A stretch of DNA of 64,000 bases from Massilia sp. Bi118 (GCF_918697865.1 NZ_CAKKMV010000004.1:124001-188000), one strand, 5' to 3'; positions 47,015 through 57,781 are shown, counted from the first letter of the stretch. The notes: generated by a model not told the origin, from the sequence alone. Translations and numbers: made by a program.

Positions 47015-48157
47015 GTGCACGTACCCCCCATTCCGCTCCCGCGCAAGCTGATTAGCGCGGCCCTGACGCTATCCCTGCTGGGCGCCTGCTCAAAGGACGC
47101 ACCGCCGCCCGAGGACGTGCGCCCGGTACGGGCGATCACCCTGGCCGCCGTCGGCGTGCGCGCCAGCACCGAGTTTTCCGGCGACGTGCGCCCGCGCTAC
47201 GAATCGCGCCTCGGCTTCCGGGTGGGCGGCAAGATCAGCGCGCGCAAGGTGGACGTCGGCAGCAGGGTGTCGAAAGGCACCTTGCTGATGCAGCTCGATC
47301 CGCAGGACCTGCGCCTCGGCCAGGCCCAGGCCCAGGCCAGCCTGCGCGCCGCCCAGACCAATGCCGACCTGGCGCGCGCGGAGCTGAAGCGCTATCAGGA
47401 TCTGCGCTCCCAGAACTTCGTCAGCCAGGCGGTGCTCGACCAGAAAGTGGCGGCGGCGCGCTCCAGCCAGTCCAGCGTGGAGGCGGCGCGCGCCCAGTTG
47501 CGCGAGCAGGCCAACCAGACCGGCTATGCCAGCCTGGTGTCCGACACCGATGGCGTGGTGACCGGCATCGACGCCGAAGTCGGCCAGGTGGTCCAGGCCG
47601 GCACGCCGGTGGTGCGGGTCGCGCGCACCGACGAGAAGGAAGTGGTGATCGGCGTGCCCGAAGACCAGGTCGACGAGCTGCGCGAGGCGGCCGAGGTGAA
47701 GGTGCGCCTGTGGGCCGACCCGAACCGCAGCATCGCCGGCAAGATCCGCGAAGTCTCGCCGGTGGCCGATCCCGCCACCCGCACCTATACCGTCAAGGTC
47801 TCGATCCCGGCCAGCGAAGACGTGCGCCTGGGGATGACCGCCGTGGTCGACATCGTGCACAAGAGCGGCGATGCGGCCGGCGCCCAGCTGCGCGCGCCGC
47901 TATCGAGCCTGGTGCAGAACAAGGGCGGCAGCAGTGTGTGGGTGATCGAGAATAACGCGGTCAAGCTGCAGCCGGTGCAGGTGGGCGGCGTGGCCGGCAA
48001 CGACGTGCTGCTGACCGGCGGCGTGCGTCCCGGCCAGACCATCGTCACGGCCGGCGTCAACCTGCTCAAGCCAGGCCAGAAAGTCAGGATCCTGACCGCC
48101 GACGTGGCGCGCAGGGGCGATGCCGAAGTCGACGCCGCCGGTGGGGCCGCTAAATGA
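47015..48157 (+). CDS. RND efflux periplasmic adaptor (lipoprotein)
   Basis: 380 residues. A lipoprotein signal with lipobox LLGAC (Cys near 28) anchors it to the inner membrane. Membrane-fusion-protein plan: lipoyl halves (GFRVGGKISARKVDVGSRVS and TDGVVTGIDAEVGQVVQAGTP split by a hairpin), coiled-coil hairpin (about 100-165) and a beta-barrel domain. It starts with GTG at 47015 after AGAGGA. Its stop overlaps the pump start (ATGA). No outer-membrane channel gene is in the window. Confidence 0.92.
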   Translation: MHVPPIPLPRKLISAALTLSLLGACSKDAPPPEDVRPVRAITLAAVGVRASTEFSGDVRPRYESRLGFRVGGKISARKVDVGSRVSKGTLLMQLDPQDLRLGQAQAQASLRAAQTNADLARAELKRYQDLRSQNFVSQAVLDQKVAAARSSQSSVEAARAQLREQANQTGYASLVSDTDGVVTGIDAEVGQVVQAGTPVVRVARTDEKEVVIGVPEDQVDELREAAEVKVRLWADPNRSIAGKIREVSPVADPATRTYTVKVSIPASEDVRLGMTAVVDIVHKSGDAAGAQLRAPLSSLVQNKGGSSVWVIENNAVKLQPVQVGGVAGNDVLLTGGVRPGQTIVTAGVNLLKPGQKVRILTADVARRGDAEVDAAGGAAK

Positions 48158-51100
48158 GGGGTTTCAACCTGTCGCGCTGGGCGCTGGAAAACATCCCGCT
48201 GACCCGCTACCTGATCGCCGTCCTGCTGCTTGCCGGTATCTTCAGCTACCAGCAGCTGGGCCAGGACGAGGATCCGCCGTTTACCTTCCGCGCCATGGTC
48301 CTGGTCGCGAAGTGGCCGGGCGCCACCGCCGTGCAGATGGCCCAGCAGGTCACCGACCCGCTGGAGCGCAAGCTGCAGGAGACGCCGTATATCGACAAGA
48401 TCCGCAGCTTCTCCAAGCCGGGCGAGACCACCATCATCCTCGAGCTGCGCGAATCGACGCCGCCGAAGGACGTGCCGCCGACCTGGTACCAGGTGCGCAA
48501 GAAGATCGGCGACCTGGCCGGCACCCTGCCGACCGGGGTGATCGGCCCCTTCTTCAACGATGAATTCGGCGACACCTACGGCTCCATCTTCGCGCTGTCC
48601 GGCGACGGCTTTACCTATGCCGAGATGCGCGACTACGCCGACTTCGTGCGGCAGCAGCTGCTGAACGTGCCGCTGGTGGCCAAAGTCGAACAGTTCGGCG
48701 TGCAGCAGGAGAAGATCAACATCCTGTTCTCGCAGCAGAAGTTCGCCCAGCTGGGGATCCCTTTCGACGCCATCGTCAACCAGATCGCGACCCAGAACGG
48801 GGTCGAGTCGGCCGGCGTGCTGGTGACGCCGAACGAGAACCTGCAGGTGCGGGTGAGCGGCGCCCTGAAGAGCATCCAGCAGCTGGAGAACCTCAGCCTG
48901 CGCGCCGGCAGCACGACATTCCGGCTCGGCGACTTCGCCACCGTGCAGCGCGCCTACGAAGACCCGCCGTCCGAAAAGATGCGCTTCAACGGCAAGGAAG
49001 TGATCGGCCTGGGCGTGTCGATGGAAAAGGGTGGCAACATCATCCAGCTGGGTAAAGGGCTGGAAGAGACGGTCGCGCGCATCCGCGCCCAGCTCCCGGT
49101 CGGCATCGAACTGGAACGGGTGTCGAACCAGCCGGCCGCCGTCACCGCCTCGGTCAGCGAATTCATTCACACCCTGGCCGAGGCGGTGGTGATCGTGCTG
49201 GGCGTGTCCTTCCTGGCGCTGGGCCTGCACAGCAAGCCGCGCTGGCGCATCGACGTGCGTCCGGGCCTGGTGGTGGCGCTGACGATTCCGCTGGTGCTGG
49301 CGATCACCTTCCTCTTCATGCACATCTTCGATATCTCCCTGCACAAGATTTCGCTGGGCGCGCTGATCATCGCCCTCGGCCTGCTGGTCGACGATGCCAT
49401 CATCGCGGTCGAGATGATGGTGCGGAAGATGGAGGAGGGCATGTCGCGCTTCGAGGCGGCCACCTTCGCCTACACCTCCACCGCCTTCCCGATGCTGACC
49501 GGTACCCTGATCACGGCGGCGGGCTTCCTGCCGATCGGCCTGGCCAAGTCGGCGGCCGGCGAATACACCTTCACGATGTTCTCGGTGAACGCGATCGCGC
49601 TGGTGGTGTCGTGGGTGGTGGCGGTGACCTTCACGCCCTACATCGGCTTCATCCTGCTGAAGGTGCAGCCGCATCCGCCGGGCGAGCATGGCGGCCATGA
49701 CGTCTTCGACACCCCGGGCTACACGCGCTTCCGCCGCCTGGTCGATTGGTGCGTGACCTTCCGCTATACCACCATCGCGCTGTCGCTGGCGGTGTTCGGC
49801 CTGGGCGTGTTCGGCTTCAAGTTCATCGAGAAGCAGTTCTTCCCGGATTCCAGCCGCCCGGAGCTGATGGTCGAGATGTGGCTGCCGGAAGGGACCAGTT
49901 TCAGCGCCAACGAGGCGCTGGTCAAGAAGTTCGAGACCTGGGTCCGCCGCCAGCCGGAGCTGGAAAGCGTGACCAGCTATGTCGGCACCGGCAGCCCGCG
50001 CTTCTACCTGCCGCTGGACCAGATCTTCCCGCAGTCGAACGTGTCGCAGATGGTGGTGCTGCCCAAGGATGCGCACATGCGCGAAAGCCTGATGCGCAAG
50101 ATCGAGACGGTGCTGAAGAACGATTATCCCGAGGTGCGCGGGCGGGTAAAACTGCTGCCGAACGGGCCGCCGGTGCCGTATCCGGTGCAGTTCCAGGTGT
50201 CCGGGCCGGACATCGCCGTGGTGCGCGGCGTGGCCGACCAGGTCAAGGACATCGTGCGCGCGAATCCGAATGCGTTCGGCGTCAACGACAACTGGAACGA
50301 GTCGGTCAAGGTACTGCGCCTGGACCTCGACCAGGACAAGCTGCGCGCGCTGGGCGTCACCAGCCAGGCCGTGCGCCGCACCATCGCCACCGTGCTGTCC
50401 GGGACGACCATCGGCCAGTTCCGCGAAAGTAACCGCCTGATCGACATTGCCGTGCGCCAGCCGATCGAGGAGCGCTCGACCATGTCGGTGCTGGCGAATA
50501 CGAATATCGCGACGCCGTCCGGCAAGCCGGTGCCGCTGTCGCAACTGGCGCGCATCGGCTTCGTGTGGGAGCCGGGCGTGGTCTGGCGCGAGGGGCGCGA
50601 GTGGGCGATCATGGTGCAGTCGGACGTGATCGAGGGCATCCAGGGCCCGACCGTGTCCATGCAGGTGGGCGAGAAGCTCGATGCGCTGCGCGCCAAACTG
50701 CCGGCCGGCTACCGCATCAAGCTGGAGGGCGCGGCCGCCGACAGCTCGCAGGCGGAAGCCTCGATCACGGCCAACGTGCCGCTGGTGCTGTTCATCGTGT
50801 TCACCCTGCTGATGCTCCAGCTGCACAGCTTCTCGCGCGCGCTGCTGGTGTTCCTGACCGGCCCGCTGGGCGTGGCCGGCGCGGCGATGGCCCTGCTGCT
50901 GCTGGGCCGGCCCTTCGGCTTCGTCGCCAACCTGGGCGTGATCGCGCTGTTCGGCATGATCATCCGTAATTCCGTGATCCTGGTCGACCAGATCGAAAAG
51001 GACATCGCGGAAGGGCGCCCGGCCTGGGATGCGATCGTCGAAGCGGCGGTGCGGCGTTGCCGCCCGATCCTGCTGACGGCGGCGGCGGCGGCACTGGCCA

Positions 51101-51240
51101 TGATTCCGCTGTCGCGCTCGGTATTCTGGGGGCCGATGGCGGTGGCGATCATGGGCGGCCTGCTGGTGGCGACCGCATTGACGCTGCTATTCCTACCGGC
51201 TTTGTATGCGGCCTGGTTCAGGGTAAAGAAGCCGCAATGA
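48154..51240 (+). CDS. RND efflux pump, inner-membrane subunit
   Basis: 1028 residues with 12 membrane helices in two halves and two large periplasmic loops. Proton-relay acids are visible in GLLVDDAIIAVEMM (TM4). The N-terminal QDEDPPFTFRAMVLVAKWPG and the ALNNPLERKL-like TDPLERKLQE are typical of the HAE1/MexK-like branch. It expels drugs, detergents or metabolites using the proton gradient; the substrate is not predictable. Translationally coupled to the adaptor. Confidence 0.93.
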   Translation: MRGFNLSRWALENIPLTRYLIAVLLLAGIFSYQQLGQDEDPPFTFRAMVLVAKWPGATAVQMAQQVTDPLERKLQETPYIDKIRSFSKPGETTIILELRESTPPKDVPPTWYQVRKKIGDLAGTLPTGVIGPFFNDEFGDTYGSIFALSGDGFTYAEMRDYADFVRQQLLNVPLVAKVEQFGVQQEKINILFSQQKFAQLGIPFDAIVNQIATQNGVESAGVLVTPNENLQVRVSGALKSIQQLENLSLRAGSTTFRLGDFATVQRAYEDPPSEKMRFNGKEVIGLGVSMEKGGNIIQLGKGLEETVARIRAQLPVGIELERVSNQPAAVTASVSEFIHTLAEAVVIVLGVSFLALGLHSKPRWRIDVRPGLVVALTIPLVLAITFLFMHIFDISLHKISLGALIIALGLLVDDAIIAVEMMVRKMEEGMSRFEAATFAYTSTAFPMLTGTLITAAGFLPIGLAKSAAGEYTFTMFSVNAIALVVSWVVAVTFTPYIGFILLKVQPHPPGEHGGHDVFDTPGYTRFRRLVDWCVTFRYTTIALSLAVFGLGVFGFKFIEKQFFPDSSRPELMVEMWLPEGTSFSANEALVKKFETWVRRQPELESVTSYVGTGSPRFYLPLDQIFPQSNVSQMVVLPKDAHMRESLMRKIETVLKNDYPEVRGRVKLLPNGPPVPYPVQFQVSGPDIAVVRGVADQVKDIVRANPNAFGVNDNWNESVKVLRLDLDQDKLRALGVTSQAVRRTIATVLSGTTIGQFRESNRLIDIAVRQPIEERSTMSVLANTNIATPSGKPVPLSQLARIGFVWEPGVVWREGREWAIMVQSDVIEGIQGPTVSMQVGEKLDALRAKLPAGYRIKLEGAAADSSQAEASITANVPLVLFIVFTLLMLQLHSFSRALLVFLTGPLGVAGAAMALLLLGRPFGFVANLGVIALFGMIIRNSVILVDQIEKDIAEGRPAWDAIVEAAVRRCRPILLTAAAAALAMIPLSRSVFWGPMAVAIMGGLLVATALTLLFLPALYAAWFRVKKPQ

Positions 51241-51336
51241 GCTCATCCATTGCGCACGTTTCAAAAAAACCCAATGGTGTCAGAAAATCCAGTAAAATAA
51301 CTGGTTGAAGTTGTAGCCCCTAAACAGTGGAGTGCA

Positions 51337-51374
51337 GGGCGGCCGGTTTCTCTCACGGGCGCCCTTTGTTTTTG
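51337..51374 (+). terminator. possible terminator after the RND pump gene
   Basis: GGGCG(g)CCG pairs with CGG(g)CGCCC around a G-G mismatch, followed by TTTGTTTTTG. It lies about 97 bases after the pump stop and 21 before tRNA-Leu. Confidence 0.5.
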
Positions 51375-51394
51375 CGGCAAGAATGCAATCCTGC

Positions 51395-51481
51395 GCGAGG
51401 ATGGCGAAATTGGTAGACGCACCAGGTTTAGGTCCTGACGCCAGCAATGGTGTGGGGGTTCGAGTCCCCCTCCTCGCACCA
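51395..51481 (+). tRNA. tRNA-Leu (anticodon TAG)
   Basis: 87 bases with encoded CCA. The acceptor stem GCGAGGA pairs with TCCTCGC, the anticodon loop is TTTAGGT (TAG), there is a long variable arm, and the T arm is GGGGG-TTCGAGT-CCCCC. It reads CUA and related Leu codons. It lies 31 bases before tig. Confidence 0.97.
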
Positions 51482-51512
51482 CGAATAATTATTTTTTTGG
51501 ACGATTTTTACA

Positions 51513-52853
51513 ATGGCAACTGCAGTCGAAAACCTGGGTAAACTCGAGCGTCGCTTGACTCTTACTTTTCCGCTGAGCGACGTACGTACGGAAGTTGAAA
51601 AGCGCCTCAAGGTGCAGGCCAAGACCGCGCGTGCTCCGGGCTTCCGTCCGGGCAAAGTTCCCCTGAAAATGGTTGCGGCACAGTACGGCTATCAGATCGA
51701 ATCTGACGTGCTGAACGACAAGGTTGGCCAGGCTTTCGGCCAGGCTGCCGAAGAAAACCAGCTGCGCGTTGCCGGCATGCCGAAAATCGAGCCGAAGGAA
51801 GATGCGCCGGAAGGCATGCTGGCCTTCGACGCCACTTTCGAAGTCTACCCGGAAGTGAGCATCCCCGACCTGGCCGGCATCGAAGTCGAGACCGTCAAGG
51901 CCGACGTCACCGACGCCGAAATCGACAAGACCATCGACATCCTGCGCAAGCAGCGCGTGCACTTCCACACCAAGGGTGAGGCAGGCGAGCACGGCGACGG
52001 CGGCGAGCCGGTCGCAGCCAATGGCGACCGCGTGACCGTCGACTTCGTCGGCGTCATCGACGGCGTCGAATTCGCCGGCGGCAAGGCCGACAACTATGCA
52101 TTCGTGCTGGGCGAAGGCCGCATGCTGCCGGAATTCGAAGCCGCCACCGTCGGCCTCAAAGTCGGCGAGAGCAAGACCTTCCCGCTGGCCTTCCCTGAGG
52201 ATTACCACGGCAAGGACGTGGCCGGCAAGACCGCCGAGTTCACCATCACCCTGAAGGGTCTGGAGTGGGCGCACATGCCGGAAGTCGACGGCGAATTCGC
52301 CAAGTCGCTGGGCATCGAAGACGGCAGCGTCGAGAAAATGCGCGAAGACATCAAGGTCAACCTGGAGCGTGAAGTCAACGCCCGCATCAAGGCCCGCAAC
52401 AAGGAGGCCGTGATGGACGCCCTGGTGAAAGCCACCGAGATGGACGTGCCGAAGGTCATGATCGAGCAGGATTCGCAGCGCCTGGCCGAGCAGACCCGCC
52501 AGGACATGGCCCAGCGCGGCATGGACGTGAAGAGCCTGCCGTTCCCGGCCGACCTGTTCGCCACCAAGGCCGAGCGCCGCGTGCGCCTGGGCCTGATCCT
52601 GTCGCAAGTTGTTGGCGACAACAACCTGCAGGCGACCCAGGAACAGGTCAAAGCGCAGATCGAAGACTTTGCGCAAAGCTACGAAGACCCGAAAGAAGTC
52701 CTGAAGTACTACTATAGCGATCGTCGTCGCCTGGGTGAGATCGAAGCTCTTGTATTGGAAGAAAACGTCGTTAACTATGTGCTTGGCAAGGCAAAGGTGA
52801 CGGCCAAGGACATCGCCTTTGACGAACTGATGGGCAGCGCGCCGCAAGCCTGA
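51513..52853 (+). CDS. tig: trigger factor
   Basis: 446 residues. A ribosome-bound chaperone with peptidyl-prolyl isomerase activity. N-terminal ribosome-binding domain with the FRPGKVP signature (near residue 45), a central FKBP-like domain (about 155-240: [29 protein letters not shown]) and the helical C-terminal chaperone domain. First gene of tig-clpP-clpX-lon. The start ATG at 51513 has only a weak GGA upstream. Confidence 0.96.
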   Translation: MATAVENLGKLERRLTLTFPLSDVRTEVEKRLKVQAKTARAPGFRPGKVPLKMVAAQYGYQIESDVLNDKVGQAFGQAAEENQLRVAGMPKIEPKEDAPEGMLAFDATFEVYPEVSIPDLAGIEVETVKADVTDAEIDKTIDILRKQRVHFHTKGEAGEHGDGGEPVAANGDRVTVDFVGVIDGVEFAGGKADNYAFVLGEGRMLPEFEAATVGLKVGESKTFPLAFPEDYHGKDVAGKTAEFTITLKGLEWAHMPEVDGEFAKSLGIEDGSVEKMREDIKVNLEREVNARIKARNKEAVMDALVKATEMDVPKVMIEQDSQRLAEQTRQDMAQRGMDVKSLPFPADLFATKAERRVRLGLILSQVVGDNNLQATQEQVKAQIEDFAQSYEDPKEVLKYYYSDRRRLGEIEALVLEENVVNYVLGKAKVTAKDIAFDELMGSAPQA

Positions 52854-52886
52854 GCTTCGGTGTAAGCTTGAGGCGTTGAGCCTAGT

Positions 52887-52912
52887 CAACCGGCGCCTTT
52901 GTGCGCCGGTTG
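52887..52912 (+). terminator. hairpin between tig and clpP
   Basis: Perfect 10-bp stem CAACCGGCGC / GCGCCGGTTG, loop CTTTGT. A T6 run follows only 15 bases later, so it may be an attenuator or processing site rather than a full terminator. Confidence 0.5.
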
Positions 52913-52949
52913 GCGTCTCTGAACATCTTTTTTAAGGAAAGTGACAGGT

Positions 52950-53567
52950 ATGAATCGTAATCCTGCGTTGGATACCCAAGCCCTCGGCCTGGTGCCGATG
53001 GTGATCGAGCAGAGCGGCCGCGGCGAGCGCGCCTACGACATCTACTCGCGCCTGCTCAAAGAGCGCGTGATTTTCCTGGTCGGTCCTGTCAACGACCAGA
53101 TGGCCAACCTCATCGTGGCCCAGCTGCTGTTCCTGGAAAGCGAAAATCCCGACAAGGATATTTCGCTCTACATCAACTCGCCGGGTGGTTCGGTGTCGGC
53201 CGGTCTGGCGATCTTCGACACGATGAACTTCATCAAACCGGACGTCTCGACCCTGTGCACCGGCCTGGCGGCCTCGATGGGCGCCTTCCTGCTGGCGGCC
53301 GGCGCCAAGGGCAAGCGTTTCTCGCTGCCGAACTCGCGCGTCATGATCCACCAGCCGTCCGGCGGTTCGCAGGGCATGGCTTCGGACATCGAAATCCAGG
53401 CCAAGGAAATCCTCTACCTGCGCGAGCGCCTGGCCCGCATCATGGCCGACAACACCGGCCAGACCATCGAACAGATCCACAAGGACACCGACCGCGACCG
53501 CTTCATGTCGAGCGAGGAAGCCGTGGAATATGGTCTCATCGATCGGGTCTTGACCAACCGCGCATAA
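52950..53567 (+). CDS. clpP: ATP-dependent Clp protease, proteolytic subunit
   Basis: 205 residues. The catalytic triad is visible: Ser109 in GLAASMGAF, His134 in VMIHQPSGG and Asp183 in DTDRDRF. It forms the tetradecameric chamber that degrades proteins fed by ClpX (encoded next) or ClpA. The ATG at 52950 is chosen because AAGGAAA sits 10 bases upstream; a GTG nine bases earlier would put the ribosome-binding site too close. A short N-terminal propeptide is expected. Confidence 0.96.
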   Translation: MNRNPALDTQALGLVPMVIEQSGRGERAYDIYSRLLKERVIFLVGPVNDQMANLIVAQLLFLESENPDKDISLYINSPGGSVSAGLAIFDTMNFIKPDVSTLCTGLAASMGAFLLAAGAKGKRFSLPNSRVMIHQPSGGSQGMASDIEIQAKEILYLRERLARIMADNTGQTIEQIHKDTDRDRFMSSEEAVEYGLIDRVLTNRA

Positions 53568-53593
53568 GCACCCATATAAGGTGTTGCTGAAAG

Positions 53594-53631
53594 ACGCCCG
53601 AGCGCAACAGCGGATCGGGCGTTCTTTTTTT
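53594..53631 (+). terminator. rho-independent terminator after clpP
   Basis: Stem ACGCCCGA / TCGGGCGT (53594-53601, 53615-53622) with a 13-base loop and TCTTTTTTT. It implies that clpX also has its own promoter. Confidence 0.85.
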
Positions 53632-53659
53632 ATTTCGGGTAGCATGGAGACGTGCGCAC

Positions 53660-53688
53660 TTGTTGCGCCCCCGTATTAGCGTTATATT
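53660..53688 (+). promoter_or_regulatory. possible clpX promoter
   Basis: TTGTTG (53660-53665), 17 bases, TATATT (53683-53688), 28 bases before the clpX ATG. It lies just after the clpP terminator. Confidence 0.45.
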
Positions 53689-53715
53689 CATAGCAATTCA
53701 ACAGAAACTTGCCCC

Positions 53716-54984
53716 ATGTCTGACAAAAAATCCTCCAGCGGTGAAAAACTCCTGTACTGCTCCTTCTGCGGCAAGAGCCAGCACGAGGTGAAGAAGCTCA
53801 TCGCGGGACCGTCGGTCTTCATCTGCGACGAGTGCATCGATCTGTGCAACGACATCATCCGCGACGAGACCTCCAATGTGGAATCGGTGGCCGGCGCCAA
53901 GTCCGACCTGCCGACCCCGCACGAGATCGCCGAGCTGCTCGACCAGTATGTGATCGGCCAGATGACGGCCAAGCGCATCCTGTCGGTGGCGGTGTACAAC
54001 CACTACAAGCGCCTCAAGCACCTGGGCAAGAAGGACGACATCGAGCTGTCCAAGAGCAATATCCTGCTGGTGGGCCCGACCGGTTCCGGCAAGACGCTGC
54101 TGGCCCAGACCCTGGCGCGTACCCTGAACGTCCCCTTCGTGATCGCCGACGCGACCACGCTGACCGAAGCCGGCTACGTGGGCGAGGACGTCGAGAACAT
54201 CATCCAGAAGCTGCTGCAGAGCTGCAATTACGAAGTCGAGAAGGCCCAGCGCGGCATCGTCTACATCGACGAGATCGACAAGATTTCGCGCAAGTCGGAC
54301 AATCCTTCGATCACCCGCGACGTCTCGGGCGAGGGCGTCCAGCAGGCGCTGCTGAAGCTGATCGAGGGCACGATGGCTTCCGTGCCGCCGCAGGGCGGGC
54401 GCAAGCATCCGAACCAGGACTTCGTCCAGATCGACACGACCAACATCCTGTTCATCTGCGGCGGCGCCTTCGACGGCCTCGACAAGATCATCCAGAACCG
54501 TTCGGAAAAGTCGGGCATCGGCTTCGGCGCCACGGTCAAGAGCCAGACCTCGCGTTCGGTCAGCGACGTGCTGATGGAAGCGGAACCGGAAGACCTGGTC
54601 AAGTTCGGCCTGATTCCGGAACTGGTGGGCCGCCTGCCGGTCGTCGCCACCCTGAGCGAACTGACCGAAGACGCGTTGATCCAGATCCTGGTTGAGCCGA
54701 AGAACGCGCTGATCAAGCAGTACTCGAAACTGCTGGACATGGAAGGCGCGGAACTCGAAATCCGCCCGGCGGCCCTGCATGCGATTGCCAAGAAAGCACT
54801 CGCGCGCAAGACCGGCGCACGCGGCCTGCGTTCGATCCTCGAACACGCTCTGCTGGATGTCATGTATGAACTGCCAAGCCAGCAAAATGTGGTGAAAGTC
54901 GTGATTGATGAAAATACGATCACGAATGGCGCGAAACCTTTACTGATTTATAGCGAATCGCCGAAAGCTGCTGGGGAAAATTAA
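53716..54984 (+). CDS. clpX: ATP-dependent Clp protease, ATP-binding subunit
   Basis: 422 residues. An N-terminal zinc-binding domain with Cys15, Cys18, Cys37 and Cys40 (CSFC ... CDEC), then the AAA+ unfoldase core with Walker A GPTGSGKT (near 115), Walker [10 protein letters not shown] and the RYH-equivalent and sensor-2 regions. It recognises and unfolds substrates for ClpP. It has its own candidate promoter after the clpP terminator. Confidence 0.97.
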   Translation: MSDKKSSSGEKLLYCSFCGKSQHEVKKLIAGPSVFICDECIDLCNDIIRDETSNVESVAGAKSDLPTPHEIAELLDQYVIGQMTAKRILSVAVYNHYKRLKHLGKKDDIELSKSNILLVGPTGSGKTLLAQTLARTLNVPFVIADATTLTEAGYVGEDVENIIQKLLQSCNYEVEKAQRGIVYIDEIDKISRKSDNPSITRDVSGEGVQQALLKLIEGTMASVPPQGGRKHPNQDFVQIDTTNILFICGGAFDGLDKIIQNRSEKSGIGFGATVKSQTSRSVSDVLMEAEPEDLVKFGLIPELVGRLPVVATLSELTEDALIQILVEPKNALIKQYSKLLDMEGAELEIRPAALHAIAKKALARKTGARGLRSILEHALLDVMYELPSQQNVVKVVIDENTITNGAKPLLIYSESPKAAGEN

Positions 54985-55015
54985 AAATTTCCTCGCGCAC
55001 ACACAACAAAAGGTC

Positions 55016-55043
55016 TTGAAACGCTGATTCTTGGCGGTACAAT
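55016..55043 (+). promoter_or_regulatory. promoter between clpX and lon
   Basis: TTGAAA (55016-55021), 16 bases, TACAAT (55038-55043); each box is one base off consensus. The -35 region reads CTTGAAA, which is also the sigma-32 -35 consensus, but no CCCCAT-type -10 follows. Confidence 0.55.
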
Positions 55044-55049
55044 TTAACT

Positions 55050-55113
55050 CAACAAAAGACCCAGGCTTCATACGGAAAGCCACTCGTGATTTCGGTCGCG
55101 CAGTGGCTTTTTT
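55050..55113 (+). ncRNA. candidate small RNA or terminated lon leader
   Basis: The promoter at 55016-55043 would start a transcript near 55050, and a terminator (stem AAAGCCACT / AGTGGCTTT at 55076-55084 and 55102-55110, then TTTTTT) ends it near 55113. The product would be about 64 bases with no ORF. It could equally be an attenuator in the lon leader. Confidence 0.4.
55076..55113 (+). terminator. rho-independent terminator between clpX and lon
   Basis: 9-bp stem AAAGCCACT / AGTGGCTTT with a 17-base loop and a T6 run, 92 bases after the clpX stop and 133 before lon. It would end clpX transcripts as well as any short RNA begun just upstream. Confidence 0.75.
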
Positions 55114-55245
55114 ATTTTCAAAAAGGTCTTTTGTCAGAACGGCTCAGTATTAATAAGTATTGCGATAGAAAATTATTTTTCGGCCGCTCTTGTGAAGTGA
55201 CGGTGGACTCCCAACATCGTCAACACGCTTTTTATAAGGTATGCC

Positions 55246-57657
55246 ATGACGACTACTAAATTTACTGAACAGATGACCTTGCCGCTGCTGCCGCTGCGCG
55301 ACGTGGTCGTGTTTCCGCATATGGTGATACCGCTGTTCGTCGGCCGCCCGAAATCGATCAAGGCGCTGGAAGCTGCGATGGAACAGGGTAAGAGCATCAT
55401 GCTCGCTGCCCAGAAGGCAGCTGCCAAGGACGAACCTTCCGCCGCAGACATCTACGAGATCGGCTGCGTGGCCAATATTCTGCAAATGCTGAAGCTGCCG
55501 GACGGTACCGTGAAGGTGCTGGTCGAAGGCGCGCAGCGTGCCCGTATCAATCACATTACCGACGCGCCCAGCCATTTCGTCGCTGATTTGACCCCGATCA
55601 ATTCCGAAACCGGCGACGATTCGGAAGTCGAGGCAATGCGCCGCGCGATCGTTCAGCAGTTCGACCAGTACGTCAAACTCAACAAGAAGATTCCGCCCGA
55701 GATCCTGGCTTCGCTGGCAGGCATCGACGACGCCGGCCGCCTGGCCGACACCGTTGCCGCCCACCTGCCGCTCAAGCTCGAGCAGAAGCAGGTCATCCTC
55801 GAGATCTTCAACGTCTCCAAGCGCCTCGAGCACCTGCTCGGCCAGCTGGAAGGCGAACTCGACATCCTGCAAGTGGAAAAGCGCATCCGCGGCCGCGTCA
55901 AGCGCCAGATGGAAAAGTCGCAGCGCGAGTACTACCTGAACGAGCAGGTCAAGGCGATCCAGAAAGAGCTGGGTGAGGGCGAAGACGGCGCCGACATCGA
56001 AGAGCTCGAGAAGAAAGTGATCGCGGCCAAGATGCCGAAAGAGGCCATGGAAAAAGCCCAGGCCGAGATCAAGAAGCTGAAGATGATGTCGCCGATGTCG
56101 GCCGAAGCCACCGTCGTGCGCAACTACATCGACACTCTGGTCGGCCTGCCGTGGAAAAAGAAATCCAAGGTCACCATCGACCTCGAAAAGGCCCAGCAGG
56201 TGCTGGAATCCGACCACTACGGCCTCGACAAGATCAAGGAACGCATCCTCGAGTACCTCGCGGTGCAGCAGCGCGTCGACAAGCTGAAGGCGCCGATCCT
56301 GTGCTTCGTCGGTCCTCCGGGCGTGGGCAAGACCTCGCTGGGCGAGTCGATCGCCCGCGCGACCGGCCGCAAGTACGTGCGCATGGCCCTGGGCGGCGTG
56401 CGTGACGAAGCCGAGATCCGCGGCCACCGCCGTACCTACATCGGTTCGATGCCGGGCAAGGTGCTGCAGTCGCTGTCGAAAGTCGGCGTGCGCAACCCGC
56501 TGTTCCTGCTCGACGAGATCGATAAAATGGGCGCGGACTTCCGCGGCGACCCGTCCTCGGCCCTGCTCGAGGTGCTGGACCCGGCGCAGAACCACACCTT
56601 CAGCGACCACTACGTCGAAGTCGACTTCGACCTGTCGGACGTGATGTTCGTGGCGACCTCGAACTCCTTCAACATCCCGCCGGCGCTGCTGGACCGGATG
56701 GAAGTGATCCGCCTGTCGGGTTACACCGAGGACGAGAAGACCTCGATCGCGCAGCGTTACCTGATGCCCAAGCAGATCAAGAACAATGGTCTGAAGGAAG
56801 AAGAGATCAAGGTCGAGGAATCGGCGATCCGCGACATCATCCGCTACTACACCCGCGAAGCCGGCGTGCGTTCGCTCGAGCGCGAAATCTCGAAGATCTG
56901 CCGCAAGGTCGTCAAGATGCTGCTGCTGAAGAAAGATGGCAAGCGCGTCATCGTGAACGGCAAGAACCTGGACAAGTTCCTGGGCGTGCGCCGCTATGAC
57001 TTCGGCGTGGCCGAGAAGGAAAACCAGGTGGGCCAGGTGGCCGGCCTGGCATGGACCGAAGTGGGCGGCGACCTGCTGACCATCGAAGCCGTGCAGGTGC
57101 CGGGCAAGGGCGCCGTGATCCGCACCGGTACGCTGGGCGACGTGATGAAGGAATCGATCGAAGCGGCCCGCACCGTGGTGCGTTCGCGTGCGAATCGCCT
57201 GGGCATCAAGAACGAGGTGTTCGAGAAAGCCGACATCCACATCCACTTGCCCGAAGGCGCGACGCCTAAGGACGGTCCGTCGGCCGGTATCGGCCTGACG
57301 ACGGCCCTGGTGTCGGTGTTCACGGGCATCCCGGTGCGTGCCGACGTGGCGATGACCGGCGAGATCACGCTGCGCGGCGAAGTCCTGCCGATCGGCGGCC
57401 TGAAGGAAAAGCTGCTGGCAGCCCAGCGCGGCGGCATCAAGACCGTTTTGATTCCCGAGCAGAACGTGAAGGACCTGGCCGAGATCCCGGACAACGTCAA
57501 GAACAAGCTCGAGATCGTGCCGGTGCGCTGGATCGAGAAGGTGCTGGAAGTGGCGCTGGAACGCCAGCCCGAAGCGATCGTCGACGTGCCGGCCGTGGCT
57601 GCGGCTTCGCCGGTGGCGGCGACGGCTGAAGGGCAGGGCGGCGTGGTCAAGCACTAA
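55246..57657 (+). CDS. lon: ATP-dependent protease Lon
   Basis: 803 residues, normal LonA length. N-domain ([20 protein letters not shown]), coiled middle, AAA+ module with [10 protein letters not shown], and a C-terminal protease with the Ser-Lys dyad Ser679 (KDGPSAGIG) and Lys722 (GGLKEKLLA), the same numbers as in E. coli. It degrades misfolded and regulatory proteins. The start ATG at 55246 has ATAAGG about 7 bases upstream. The C-terminal ~25 residues are Ala/Val-rich and variable. Confidence 0.98.
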   Translation: MTTTKFTEQMTLPLLPLRDVVVFPHMVIPLFVGRPKSIKALEAAMEQGKSIMLAAQKAAAKDEPSAADIYEIGCVANILQMLKLPDGTVKVLVEGAQRARINHITDAPSHFVADLTPINSETGDDSEVEAMRRAIVQQFDQYVKLNKKIPPEILASLAGIDDAGRLADTVAAHLPLKLEQKQVILEIFNVSKRLEHLLGQLEGELDILQVEKRIRGRVKRQMEKSQREYYLNEQVKAIQKELGEGEDGADIEELEKKVIAAKMPKEAMEKAQAEIKKLKMMSPMSAEATVVRNYIDTLVGLPWKKKSKVTIDLEKAQQVLESDHYGLDKIKERILEYLAVQQRVDKLKAPILCFVGPPGVGKTSLGESIARATGRKYVRMALGGVRDEAEIRGHRRTYIGSMPGKVLQSLSKVGVRNPLFLLDEIDKMGADFRGDPSSALLEVLDPAQNHTFSDHYVEVDFDLSDVMFVATSNSFNIPPALLDRMEVIRLSGYTEDEKTSIAQRYLMPKQIKNNGLKEEEIKVEESAIRDIIRYYTREAGVRSLEREISKICRKVVKMLLLKKDGKRVIVNGKNLDKFLGVRRYDFGVAEKENQVGQVAGLAWTEVGGDLLTIEAVQVPGKGAVIRTGTLGDVMKESIEAARTVVRSRANRLGIKNEVFEKADIHIHLPEGATPKDGPSAGIGLTTALVSVFTGIPVRADVAMTGEITLRGEVLPIGGLKEKLLAAQRGGIKTVLIPEQNVKDLAEIPDNVKNKLEIVPVRWIEKVLEVALERQPEAIVDVPAVAAASPVAATAEGQGGVVKH

Positions 57658-57695
57658 GCGTCAGCAGTCGCATCGTCGTCACCGCGTGTCATACC

Positions 57696-57723
57696 CGTCG
57701 TCCCCGCCTTCGCGGGGACGACG
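57696..57723. repeat. single GTC-TTCCCGC-family palindrome after lon
   Basis: Perfect stem CGTCGTCCCCGC / GCGGGGACGACG around CTTC. It is the same variant as the left copy at 30888, but here alone, 38 bases after the lon stop, followed by TTTT. It probably acts as the lon 3'-end hairpin or terminator. Confidence 0.75.
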
Positions 57724-57781
57724 TTTTAAGGCCGCAGGAACTTCGTTTTTACGAGTTGTTGCCGCCCGGAAGTAACGTTGC

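Noticed and set aside
51420..51440. Defective tRNA-Leu because of a C-A mismatch at the outer anticodon-stem pair
   Set aside because: One outer mismatch is compatible with a working tRNA, and the rest of the cloverleaf and CCA are perfect.
55150..57654. 834-codon open frame opposite lon, and similar long frames opposite the RND pump (47785-50826) and cphA genes
   Set aside because: They mirror strongly coding, high-GC genes in the opposite strand, have low-complexity His/Asp/Arg/Val-rich translations and no recognisable domains.
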